From NCBI GenBank assembly GCA_025998755.1, contig AP024674.1, forward strand, positions 1,850,162 through 1,914,161: 64,000 bases of DNA, read 5' to 3'. The position numbers and the translations under genes are program-made. Each line of letters begins with the position of its first letter. The first letter of the stretch is position 1. The notes under the pieces are model-generated. The model was not told the origin of the DNA and searched no databases. It worked only from the letters and a program-made list of their open reading frames with translations. Below are positions 23,882 through 32,397 of the stretch, one piece after another. The DNA is from Armatimonadota bacterium (GTDB taxonomy: Bacteria > Armatimonadota > UBA5829 > DSUL01).

Positions 23882-24337
23882 GTGACGAGACGTTACGCAC
23901 TGATACTGACCGGGGCGTGGCTGGCCGTCTGCGGCCTGGCCCAGATCGGGACGCGGTCCCTGCTCCGGGTTTGGGTGGATTCCCAGCGGGATCGCTGGGT
24001 CATTCCCTATGAGGGCGAGCTCCTTCTGCTTGCGGCAGCCGCGTTTACCGGAGCAGGGATCATCATCTCTGCATTCGTAATGAACTGTCGGGACGATGGT
24101 AAGGCGGACGAGGCGTTCGTGCGCGCGGGGATCCTGCTGCTGACTGCGGCGGCACTGGGCTTGTGTGTTGCCGGGGCATGCCAGGCCGGGCTGCACGTGG
24201 CGCGGCTGGCGATCCCGGGCGGGTCCCTGCACCCTCGCTCGCTGGTGGGGAGCTGCCTGGCATTCGCAGTGGCAGGCGCCGCATTGCTGGCCCGGGGAAC
24301 GGCATTGGCCCGTCCTCCGGGGCCCGGACGCGGATGA
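23882..24337 (+). CDS. Small integral membrane protein of unknown function
   Basis: A 151-residue protein beginning at a GTG (23882) with GGGAGGG eight bases upstream. Four hydrophobic segments are visible, at about residues 5-25, 45-68, 80-105 and 120-140 (YALILTGAWLAVCGLAQI; LLLLAAAAFTGAGIIISAFVM; GILLLTAAALGLCVAG; LVGSCLAFAVAGAALLA). No family motif is recognised. It is divergent from the Fur-like gene and convergent with accA. Confidence 0.65.
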   Translation: MTRRYALILTGAWLAVCGLAQIGTRSLLRVWVDSQRDRWVIPYEGELLLLAAAAFTGAGIIISAFVMNCRDDGKADEAFVRAGILLLTAAALGLCVAGACQAGLHVARLAIPGGSLHPRSLVGSCLAFAVAGAALLARGTALARPPGPGRG

Positions 24338-24357
24338 CCCGGGCCACGAGTATTGTA

Positions 24358-25413
24358 TCAGTTCCCGGCTGCGGCCTTACGCGTCCGGGATGGCTTGTCA
24401 CCCTGACGGGAATTTCCGTTGGAGGAGGCCGCGCCTGCCGGCTTTTCTGGTGCCTGAGCCGTCTCCCAGACTCCCATTGACCGGAAGCGTGCGTATCGCT
24501 TCCAAAGGAGTTCCTGCACATCCGACCCGGCAAGCTCCTGAAGCTCGGCCAGCACCGCTTCCCGGAAGAGACGGGCGGCCGCTTCCGGATCCCGATGCGC
24601 CCCTCCGAACGGCTCCGGCACGATGCGGTCTATCAGACCGAAGCGCAGAGCCTCAGCCGCAGTGAGCTTGAGAGCCTCGGCGGCTTCCTGCTTGCGTTCC
24701 GGATCGCGCCACAGGATGGCGGCGCATCCCTCCGGCGGGATCACCGAGTAGATGGCGTGCTCCAGCATCAGAATCCGGTCACCCACCGCGATACCAAGCG
24801 CCCCGCCGCTGCCACCTTCCCCAATGACCACCACCACAATGGGCGTGCGGATGCGGAACATCTCCATGAGGTTCCGCGCGATGGCCTCACTGATGCCTCG
24901 CTCTTCAGCCTCCACGGAGCAATCCGCGGCCGGGGTGTCCACGATGGCCACCACCGGCTTTCGAAGCTTCTCTGCAAGCTTCATGAGACGCAAAGCCTTG
25001 CGATATCCCTCGGGGCGGGCAGAGCCGAAATTCCGCAACCTGCGCTCTTTGATGTCGCGCCCTTTCTGGTGCCCCAACACCACGACGGGGTAGCCGCTCA
25101 TCCAGCCCAGGCCACCCACGATGGCCGGATCGTCTCCGTAGAGTCTGTCGCCGTGAAGCTCCAGAAAATCGTCGAAGGCGGCGTTCAGAAAGTCGGACGT
25201 ATAGGGGCGCCGCGGGTGCCTCGCCAGACGCACCTTGTCCCAGGCGGTCAGGTTCTCGAAGAAGATGCCGATGACCCGGTCCCGCTCGGCCTCCAGCGTC
25301 GCGATATCGGCGGAGCGGTCTTCGCCCTCTTCGAGGCTGCGCCGCTTGATCTCGGCGATGTCCGCGTCAAGCTGATCTATCAGCTCGATGAAGTCAGCTC
25401 TTTCTTCGGTCAC
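24358..25413 (-). CDS. accA: Acetyl-CoA carboxylase carboxyltransferase subunit alpha
   Basis: A 351-residue protein; the GTG at 25413 has GGAGGTGA upstream and overlaps the end of accD by 20 bp, so the two are translationally coupled. AccA and AccD form the cytoplasmic carboxyltransferase that moves the carboxyl group from carboxybiotin to acetyl-CoA, the first step of fatty-acid synthesis. Hallmarks: HPRRPYTSDFLNAAFDDF, LHGDRLYGDDPAIVGG, GHQKGRDIKER, the glycine-rich GEGGSGGALGIAVGD and YSVIPPEGCAAILW. The tail after about residue 315 is low-complexity and basic. It is convergent with the small membrane protein gene. Confidence 0.97.
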   Translation of the reverse strand: MTEERADFIELIDQLDADIAEIKRRSLEEGEDRSADIATLEAERDRVIGIFFENLTAWDKVRLARHPRRPYTSDFLNAAFDDFLELHGDRLYGDDPAIVGGLGWMSGYPVVVLGHQKGRDIKERRLRNFGSARPEGYRKALRLMKLAEKLRKPVVAIVDTPAADCSVEAEERGISEAIARNLMEMFRIRTPIVVVVIGEGGSGGALGIAVGDRILMLEHAIYSVIPPEGCAAILWRDPERKQEAAEALKLTAAEALRFGLIDRIVPEPFGGAHRDPEAAARLFREAVLAELQELAGSDVQELLWKRYARFRSMGVWETAQAPEKPAGAASSNGNSRQGDKPSRTRKAAAGN

Positions 25414-26254
25414 CCGTCACCTCCGCAGCGCAGAAGCGCAGAATCTTGCCCAGAGTATCCCGCATCTCCCTGCGGGGAACGATCAGGTCCACCATCCCGT
25501 GTTCCAGCTGGAACTCGGCGCGCTGGAAGTTCTCCGGCACCTTGGTTACCTGAGCCTGGGCTGCCACACGCTGACCGGCAAAGCCCACCAGGGCGCCGGG
25601 TTCGCTGATAATGATGTCTCCCACCGATGCGTAGCTGGCGTGCACGCCGGCCATGGTGGGATCCGTGAATACGGTGATATACGGGATGCCTTCGTCCATC
25701 AGACGGGCGCATCCGGCTGCCGTCTTGGCCATCTGCATCAGGGAGAGAAGGCCCTCCTGCATCCTGGCCCCCCCGCTGGCGGTGAACATGATCACGGGCA
25801 GCCGAAGCTCAATGGCCCTCTCCATTGCCCGCACGATCTTTTCGCCGACGGACGATCCCATGCTCCCGCCCATGAACGAGAAGTCCGCGACGCCGATGAC
25901 GCAGTCAAAACCGTGGATGGCAGCCTGCCCCGTGACGAAACCTTCGCGCAGACCCGTGGACGAGCGTCCCTTTTCCAGTTTCTGACGGTATTCCGGGAAG
26001 CCCAGGGGATCGCAGGCCTGCACCTCACGGTCCATCTCCTGGAATGATCCTTCATCCACCGTGATGCGCAGGCGTTCCTGCCATCCCAGGCGGTAATGGT
26101 ATCCGCACTTCCCGCAGACCCGCAGCGCCTTCTCCAGTTCGGGCACGAACAGGATGACCTCACACTTCGGGCACTTTGTCCAGAGCCCTTCCGGAACCTG
26201 CTCCGCCTTCTGCACCGCCTGAGACCGGCGTCTGAACCAGCCGTTTCTTGCCAT
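25394..26254 (-). CDS. accD: Acetyl-CoA carboxylase carboxyltransferase subunit beta
   Basis: A 286-residue protein from the ATG at 26254 with GGGAG upstream; 19 further in-frame codons before it are not protein-like. The N-terminal zinc ribbon is CPKC ... CGKC near residues 28-52. The crotonase-like carboxyltransferase domain follows, with FSFMGGSMGSSVGEKI, FTASGGARMQEGLLSLMQMA, DPTMAGVHASYASVGD and SEPGALVGFAGQRV, including the paired glycine motifs that bind acetyl-CoA. It is the first gene of the accDA operon, which starts from a promoter overlapping the one for pheA. Confidence 0.97.
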   Translation of the reverse strand: MARNGWFRRRSQAVQKAEQVPEGLWTKCPKCEVILFVPELEKALRVCGKCGYHYRLGWQERLRITVDEGSFQEMDREVQACDPLGFPEYRQKLEKGRSSTGLREGFVTGQAAIHGFDCVIGVADFSFMGGSMGSSVGEKIVRAMERAIELRLPVIMFTASGGARMQEGLLSLMQMAKTAAGCARLMDEGIPYITVFTDPTMAGVHASYASVGDIIISEPGALVGFAGQRVAAQAQVTKVPENFQRAEFQLEHGMVDLIVPRREMRDTLGKILRFCAAEVTGDRRKS

Positions 26255-26309
26255 AGCGCTCCCTGTGTCAGAGTTAGCCCGGCAGCCCCTACAGGGCGCA
26301 AGACTCGTC

Positions 26310-26339
26310 ATTTTACCTCACCGGCCTGTATAATCTCAA
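26310..26339 (-). promoter_or_regulatory. Sigma-70 promoter for accDA
   Basis: TTGAGA (26339-26334), an 18-bp spacer and TAAAAT (26315-26310) stand about 56 bp upstream of accD. The -35 overlaps the opposite-strand -10 of pheA. Confidence 0.65.
26329..26334 (+). promoter_or_regulatory. Probable -10 element for pheA
   Basis: A perfect TATAAT stands 56 bp before the pheA start. No good -35 lies 16-18 bp upstream, so the promoter would be weak or activator-dependent. Confidence 0.5.
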
Positions 26340-26389
26340 CGCCCCAATGCTGCTGCGGCGGGGAAGATGAGCGGAAGAGGCGGCGCATT

Positions 26390-27457
26390 TTGGACCTTTC
26401 TGATCTCAGGCGGCAGATAGACGAACTGGACGCGCAGTTGCTGGAACTGCTGAACCGGCGCGCGGAGCTTGCCATCGAGATCGGCAAGCGCAAGACCGAG
26501 AGCGCAAGCGTCAGCATATTTGCGCCGGAGCGCGAGCGCCTCGTGCTGGACCGCTTGGTGGAGAGGAACAATGGTCCCCTCTCCAACGAGAGCATCAAGA
26601 GCATCTACCGCGAGATCATCTCCTCCATGCGCGCCCTGGAGAAGCCGCTGACCGTGGTCTACTGGGGACCGCCTGCCACCAACACGCACCTGGCCAGTAT
26701 CCGCAAGTTCGGGTCCTCTACCACCTTCGTCCCGGCCGACACCATCGCCGACGTCTTCGAGGAGGTGCAGAAAGGCCACGCGGATTTCGGCGTTGTGCCG
26801 ATCGAGAACTCCATCGAGGGGATCGTGACGCACAGCCTGGACATGTTTCTGAAGTCGGATCTGAAGATCTGCGCCGAGGTCTACCTGCCCATCTGCCACT
26901 GCCTGCTTTCAAAGGCCGAAGACCTTTCGCAGGTGAAGAAGCTCTATTCCATCCCGGTTGCCACCGCGCAGTGTCGCCAGTGGCTGACCACGCACCTGAA
27001 GGACGTGGAGATCGTGGACGCATCCACCACGGCCAAGGCGGCCATCCTGGCGGCAAACGATCCTCCTAGCGGCGCCATCGCGGGAGAGTTGGCAGCGCAG
27101 GTCTACGGCCTGAACATCCTGGCGGACCACATCGAAGACAATCCCGGCAACCGGACCCGGTTCCTGGCGGTGGGCTATCTGGAACCCGGTCCGAGCGGAC
27201 GGGACAAGACCAGCATCGTGTTCTCCGTGCCGCACAGGGCGGGGTCGCTCTACAAGGCGCTGGAGGTCTTCTTCGAGCTGGACATCAACCTTACACTCAT
27301 CGAGAGCCGCCCCACCAAGCTGCTCCCTTGGGAATACGTCTTCTACGTGGACGCGCAGGGGCACCAGAAAGAAGAGAAGATGACCCGGGCAGTGCAGATG
27401 CTGAAGGAGAGGGCCAGCTTTCTCTCGGTGCTGGGCAGCTACCCGGAAGCGGACTGA
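26390..27457 (+). CDS. pheA: Bifunctional chorismate mutase / prephenate dehydratase (P-protein)
   Basis: About 355 residues. No ATG or GTG fits; the TTG at 26390 follows GAGGCGG at good spacing and lies just before the first conserved helix. Residues 1-85 are an AroQ chorismate mutase (LRRQIDELDAQLLELLNRRA...EIGKRK). Residues about 90-270 are prephenate dehydratase, with YWGPPATNTHLAS, FGVVPIENSIEGIV and the catalytic TRF motif in NRTRFLAVG. Residues about 280-350 are an ACT regulatory domain with the ESRP motif that binds phenylalanine. It turns chorismate into phenylpyruvate in the cytoplasm. The 3' end overlaps the convergent CBS-protein gene by 19 bp. Confidence 0.95.
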   Translation: MDLSDLRRQIDELDAQLLELLNRRAELAIEIGKRKTESASVSIFAPERERLVLDRLVERNNGPLSNESIKSIYREIISSMRALEKPLTVVYWGPPATNTHLASIRKFGSSTTFVPADTIADVFEEVQKGHADFGVVPIENSIEGIVTHSLDMFLKSDLKICAEVYLPICHCLLSKAEDLSQVKKLYSIPVATAQCRQWLTTHLKDVEIVDASTTAKAAILAANDPPSGAIAGELAAQVYGLNILADHIEDNPGNRTRFLAVGYLEPGPSGRDKTSIVFSVPHRAGSLYKALEVFFELDINLTLIESRPTKLLPWEYVFYVDAQGHQKEEKMTRAVQMLKERASFLSVLGSYPEAD

Positions 27458-28818
27458 CCGGCTGAGGCGCTCTGCTCGTCCTTCCCGTCTTCCCCCGAAG
27501 CGGGAGGTTCTCCGTCTTCTCTGAGCGGCTCGATGCGGATCTTGCGCAGGCGGCGGCCTTCTTTCTCCTGGACGGTCATCCGCCAGCCACTGAACTCCAC
27601 GCTGTCGCCCACTTCAGGCTCTTTGCCCAGCGTCCCGAACACGAACCCGCCGATGGTCTCGAACTCGTCTTCGGGCAGGCGAGCGTCCAGCTGCTCGTTC
27701 AAGTCGTCTATATTCAGACGGGCATCCACCACCCAGGCATCCTCGTCCTGAATGGTGATGAGCGGCTCCTCGTGGTCGTACTCATCGCGGATCTCCCCGA
27801 CGATCTCCTCTATGAGGTCCTCCACCGTGACCAACCCGGCAGTCCCCCCGTATTCGTCCCGCACGATGGCCATCTGCCGGTTGTTGGAGCGGAACTCCGC
27901 CAGGAGCTCGCTGACCTTCTTGTTTTCCGGCACGAAGAACGCCGGGCGCACAATGTCACGCAGGCTTGCCTCGCGTTTCTCCGGGGATGCCAGGATGGGT
28001 AACAGATCCTTGGCGTGGATGATGCCGATGATGGTGTCCACATTGCCGTCAATGACGGGAAGGCGGGAATGTCCGCTTTCCATAATGACGGAGACCGCTT
28101 CGAGGACGGGGGTATCGGCGTCCACCACCTTCATGTCGATCCGCGGCACCATCACTTGGCGGACGACGGTGTCCGTAAACTCGAAGATGGAGTCGATCAT
28201 CTCTTTCTCGTCCTCTTCGATGACGCCTTCCTCTTCCCCGGCCTCCACCAGCACCATAAGTTCTTCTTCCGTGAGGGCAGGCCAGGAGAGGCGGACCTTT
28301 GCACCGAAGGGAGCGAGCAACGCGCCTGCAACGACCGCGACCAGGCGCACAGCGGGCTTCATCAGCCGGGAGACAAGAGCCGAAACGCCGATGGTCTTCA
28401 GAGCGATGCGCTCGGACTGGTGGGCGGCAATGCTGCGGCTGAACGACTCCGCCACCAGGATGAAAAGAATACCTGTCACCGTCACGGCGATCAGGATGCC
28501 CAGCGCCTCCGCGTTGGCGCTGATCAGGTCATAAGCCGAGCGCTCCAGAAGCCTCCCCAGCCAGCGGCCGGGACCGGCCGCGCTCGTGGCCGCAGCCAGA
28601 AGCCAGAGGAGAAGTCCCAGAGTATGGGCGGCGGCCGCCGCCAGCGAGGGATCCTCCAGCAGGGCCATCGCCCTTCGGGAAAGGCGCCCGTTCTGCTCGC
28701 CCAGCTCCCGGATACGGGAGCGGCGCACCGACACCAGGGCAGTCCCGACTGCTCCGAAGAAGGCTCCCGCCAGGACCAGCCCGAAGAACAGAGCCAGATT
28801 ACTTAGCCAGTCGTCCAC
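27439..28818 (-). CDS. CNNM/HlyC-CorC family membrane protein (DUF21, CBS pair, CorC_HlyC domain)
   Basis: A 459-residue protein; the GTG at 28818 has only a weak GGTGGGA upstream. Residues 1-190 are a DUF21 transmembrane region with four hydrophobic segments. LTEEELMVLVEAGEEEGVIEE and MIDSIFEFTDTVVRQVMVPR lead into the CBS-domain pair (VSVIMESGHSRLPVIDGN; VSELLAEFRSNNRQMAIVRDEYGG). The C-terminal CorC_HlyC (FAD-binding-like) domain is at about 350-425 (FETIGGFVFGTLGKEPEVGD). Relatives are implicated in divalent-cation (Mg2+/Co2+) efflux; older annotations call them hemolysins. It marks the left chromosomal flank of the accessory island. Confidence 0.92.
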   Translation of the reverse strand: MDDWLSNLALFFGLVLAGAFFGAVGTALVSVRRSRIRELGEQNGRLSRRAMALLEDPSLAAAAAHTLGLLLWLLAAATSAAGPGRWLGRLLERSAYDLISANAEALGILIAVTVTGILFILVAESFSRSIAAHQSERIALKTIGVSALVSRLMKPAVRLVAVVAGALLAPFGAKVRLSWPALTEEELMVLVEAGEEEGVIEEDEKEMIDSIFEFTDTVVRQVMVPRIDMKVVDADTPVLEAVSVIMESGHSRLPVIDGNVDTIIGIIHAKDLLPILASPEKREASLRDIVRPAFFVPENKKVSELLAEFRSNNRQMAIVRDEYGGTAGLVTVEDLIEEIVGEIRDEYDHEEPLITIQDEDAWVVDARLNIDDLNEQLDARLPEDEFETIGGFVFGTLGKEPEVGDSVEFSGWRMTVQEKEGRRLRKIRIEPLREDGEPPASGEDGKDEQSASAGQSASG

Positions 28819-28949
28819 TTTTGAGTCCCACCCGGCGAAACTGCCTCAGCAGCCGCCCTCCGGGGGCAGAGATGCGGGGACGCATAATGTATCGGCAGCA
28901 ATATGCGTTAGAAAAAGCGGGCCGAGAAGGGTTTTCGGCGCTGATGGGC

Positions 28950-29330
28950 CGTAGTCCTGCTTGCGCACCGGGCACAACGCCGACAGTGATTCGAGTCTGG
29001 AAGCGATAGTTGCATCTACTGAGGACATAGTTTCCATCGTCGTCCTCTGTTATCCAAAACGGCGGAGCCCCGTCTCGAAGTCCCCTCAAGGCTCTCGTCT
29101 TTGACGCGGCCTTTGCAAACTCGGAGATGTTCTCGCTTTCCATCTCCGCTACAGCCAGCAGCACAGGCCTCACCATCCTGCCCGATGGGGTCGTAGTGTC
29201 TATCTTCACCTTTATGCAGTGGATGGCGCAGCCCGCTTCCTCGAAGAGGACCAACAGCTCGAGGCCTTCTCTTGCATTGCGGGCAAGTCTGCTGAGTTTG
29301 AAGGCCTGCAATACTATAAAATGGAAAGAG
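28950..29330 (-). pseudogene. Fragment of a serine recombinase (resolvase domain), truncated at both ends
   Basis: Translating this stretch gives FIVLQAFKLSRLARNAREG, VKIDTTTPSGRM, LLAVAEMESENISEFAK and LRGLRDGAPPFWI. These match the second half of the catalytic resolvase domain (the KLDRLARN, D-ST-GR and LAELERE blocks). The first roughly 60 residues with the catalytic serine are absent, and so is everything after the link to the recombinase domain. The downstream end runs into the start of the CBS-protein gene. It is a mobile-element remnant, oriented opposite to the larger remnant to its right. Confidence 0.65.
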
Positions 29331-29407
29331 GTGCGAACGCCAATAGGTTACATATTACCCGACAACGGCGATAATGGGGAAGCGAAGGTCCCCAACACTG
29401 GGCTGGG

Positions 29408-30950
29408 GTAGCGATCTACCCCCGCAAGTCCAACAAGGGCGAGGGAAGCAAGAACAAGAGCAAAGTAGAGCAGACAGATTACTGCTTCACCGTCGCCGAC
29501 TAGTATCGGTTCTCTCGGGAGCATGCTACGCTCTTTGACGAGCCCGAGGGCCAGAAGAGAGAGTGGTATTGGCAGGACCCCGAGGGCAGGAACCCCGGCC
29601 CCTACAGGCCCGCCTTCACTCGACTTATGGCCGACATCGCCGCCGGCAAAATCCAGGTTGGCATCTGCCGGCGCTCGGACAGGCTGGTTCGCGACAGCGA
29701 CGTGGGCGACGCATTAGCCAAGTTTTTCAGGAAACACGACGTCCGGCTCAACTGCGCGGGCAGGGACATTGCCATCGACACTTCCCCAGGCCTTTACCAG
29801 TTCAGTGTGGAAGCGGCCAACAATCGCAGGTGGGGGATCAGATATCTGAAAACATCATACGCGACAAGCAGCTCAAGATGTCCATGGGCATGTTTGTCCG
29901 GCACCCTTCTTGTCTTGGTATTCGCTCCAGAGGCAAAGGGACTCAGGCAGTGGATCTGGTTGTGGAAGAGATCGAGTTGGTCAACAGGATATTCAGGATG
30001 TTTGCGACCGGAGAGAACGGCGCTGGCCCGATGGGCATCAACGCGATTGCCAACAGGCTGACGGACGAGGGCATCAGCCTCGCGGTCGGCGCCAAGGGCC
30101 ACAAGCCGAAACACCCCGAGAAGATCCACACATCGCAGATAATGACCATACTCAGGAATTGCGAATACATCGGCAAGTTTCGATACAAGAAGCACGAATA
30201 TGATTGCCCGGCTCTGCGTTTTCCTGCCCGGGACGGTAGCGGGAAGCTGGAGACAGCGGTGCCCGTAACATTATATGAAGTGGCTCAGGAAAAGCTGAGG
30301 CTCAACAACAGGCCGGGCAGCAAGTCGGCCTGTAGCGAGCACCTGTTGGCCGGGACAGTGGTCTGCGCCTAATGCGGCAGGCCGCTGCACGTTCACCGTG
30401 AACGCAGGAGTAGAAACAGCGACGGCAGCGAGCGCGCCGTCAGCAAGTACTACGTCGTCGGCCGCCGAGATACTGCAAGCCATTCGGGATGCGGATGCTC
30501 CAGGAAGACGTTCTTGACCAGTGGGTTCTCAATGAGCTCTGCCCATTGCTTGCGAAAGAGATTCGGGATGCTCAGTAGTCGGCCGCCAGGAATGCCGATG
30601 CCCAAACCCTTGCCGAGCTTGAGCGCAGGATTCACGAGCTTACTAGCAGGAAGTCGAAGACCCTGACCGAAATGGTTGGTGTGATGGACCCGGACCAGAT
30701 AGGGCATGTCGCGTCATCTCTCAAGGCGGAGAGAGATACTTTCCAGCGCAAGGCTGAGGAGATTCGGGCCAGGCCCGACAGGCATTCGGAACTGCCGGAT
30801 CTTTCACCCGAGGCGCTAGCGCAGATGCCGGGGTCGGCGATAAAGGACGCCCCTGCAAGAGCGGTGCAGGGGATCGCAACTGAAAGAGAGGGCATCATCG
30901 TTCTGACAAGCTTCGGCACCTATATCGGGGCCAGAATCTGCTCCATCCCA
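29408..30950 (+). pseudogene. Decayed large serine recombinase with stops and frameshifts
   Basis: Coding sequence of a large serine recombinase can be followed across several frames. AIYPRKSNKGEG is the N-terminal strand with the catalytic Ser. VGICRRSDRLVRDSD is the resolvase core. EIELVNRIFRMFATGENG to GINAIANRLTDEGI is the recombinase domain, followed by TILRNCEYIGKFRYKK. A zinc-ribbon start is seen at VCA-stop-CGRPL, and a coiled coil near SSLKAERDTFQRKAEEI. In-frame TAG codons are at 29501 and 30576 and a TAA at 30370; frame changes occur near 29,830 and 30,500. The gene is inactive. It is probably the former integrase of the neighbouring island, or a later insertion. Confidence 0.8.
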
Positions 30951-31167
30951 AAAGGAACGTTCTTCTCGGCCCAGACAAAGACAACCGTCGCGCCGCAGAC
31001 GCCGGAGGCCGCGGCCAGTTGTCTGAGTTGGCTGCCTTCGCCCGAGGGTGAATGTCGAAGATCCGGGCTGAATGGGCGTTGTATAACCCCATTGATTGGC
31101 CAGCCGCCGCTTCGGGCGCACTTGCCTGCAAGACATTGGGGGATCGCAAGCAAGTCGGCCGGAGCAC

Positions 31168-32397
31168 TCAGAGCACATCGACAAAGTCGATCTCGCCTGA
31201 ATCCTCCTGACCTGGAGGTTCGGGGACCGTCTGAGCACTATCTCTCCCGCGCTGTATGACGAGGTCGCCCGCCTGCTCCGAGCTGCAGATTCGCTTGAGA
31301 GCGTGCATTTCCTGTCCGGCAACTCCGCTTAGATAGACCCAGTTCGTCGCCCGCGTTATGCCGACGAACACCATTCGCTGGCTGATATCCTTGCGAAACT
31401 CATCAAAGGAACCCTCCACAAGGCGCGGCATCAGAACGGTGTCGAACGTAAGGCCCTTGACCCCGTGGTAGGTCAGCACCTTCGGCAGATCCGTGTCGAA
31501 GTCTACGTTTTTGCTCGTCTGAGCCTCCACCTCGATTCCGGCTGTTCGCAACGCCTTGGCAACGCCTGCCACCTGGCGATTGTGCGGGAGGACTACGGCC
31601 ACGGTCTCGCCCATGAGGACGCGAGTGCGCAGAACGGCGATCAGACGCTCCATTTCGTCATCGAAATCCTTGGCAAGATAAACGAGCGGCTTCTCGCCGG
31701 AGGTCTGTGGAATTCGGTTCTGCTTGAGATAGGCGGCCCTGTCCTCGGCATCATCTATCAGTTCGGCAGCCACGCTTGCGACATACGGACAACACCGAAA
31801 CGCTGCTAGCAGCGACATATTTCGCCGTTTCAAGCCCAGCGCGCCGAGAATCCTGTCTTCGTCCGTGCCGTGATCATATATCTGCTGCTTGTGATCCATG
31901 CACGCCGTCACATGCCCCGCGATTGACGTGAGCACCCTGAAAACATCGGAGTCCAGGTCCTGTGCTTCGTCCACCAGGACGAAGTCGTACATTGGTTCGC
32001 CTTTGGGCCGCGACCCTACAGCTTCCAGCACTGCCTTCCGAATGGCGATGAAGTCCGGGCATTTTTCCTCCGCATTCCAAGGCAATCTGCCTCCGATACG
32101 TCTGCGGTGGTAGTTCAAGCACCATCTGTCAAACGTGCTGACGCATTTGTCAGGGATTCCGAGCAATTCAAGGCCCGAAGAGATGTACTCCTTGAGCACG
32201 TTGTTGAAAACGAAGATGCGGAAGTTGTCAGGCCCGCAGCCAAGTTTATCACAGAGGTATCGGGCGCGGTGAACCAGGACCTGGGTCTTGCCCGACCCGG
32301 GGGGGCCAAAGACCAACCGGTGTTCGCCCATATCGAGTTCTACGGCCCGCAGCTGATCAACGGTCAGTTCCTCCCGCGGCACGAGCCACGTGCTCAT
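31168..32397 (-). CDS. Compact UvrD/Rep-like superfamily 1 helicase, last gene of the defence operon
   Basis: A 409-residue protein whose ATG overlaps the Hsp70 stop (ATGA), so it is translationally coupled. SF1 motifs in order: a Q-like LTVDQLRAVE, Walker A GPPGSGKT near residue 31, Walker B LVDEAQDLD near 138, motif III-like MDHKQQIYD, motif IV LLAAFRCCPYV, motif V LTYHGVKGLTFDTV and motif VI VFVGITRATNWVYLSG. It is much shorter than UvrD, Rep or PcrA because the 1B and 2B insertions are missing, leaving a minimal motor. It lies at the end of the methylase/PLD-SNF2/Hsp70 train, which suggests a DNA-translocation or nucleic-acid-remodelling role in that system. Confidence 0.9.
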   Translation of the reverse strand: MSTWLVPREELTVDQLRAVELDMGEHRLVFGPPGSGKTQVLVHRARYLCDKLGCGPDNFRIFVFNNVLKEYISSGLELLGIPDKCVSTFDRWCLNYHRRRIGGRLPWNAEEKCPDFIAIRKAVLEAVGSRPKGEPMYDFVLVDEAQDLDSDVFRVLTSIAGHVTACMDHKQQIYDHGTDEDRILGALGLKRRNMSLLAAFRCCPYVASVAAELIDDAEDRAAYLKQNRIPQTSGEKPLVYLAKDFDDEMERLIAVLRTRVLMGETVAVVLPHNRQVAGVAKALRTAGIEVEAQTSKNVDFDTDLPKVLTYHGVKGLTFDTVLMPRLVEGSFDEFRKDISQRMVFVGITRATNWVYLSGVAGQEMHALKRICSSEQAGDLVIQRGRDSAQTVPEPPGQEDSGEIDFVDVL

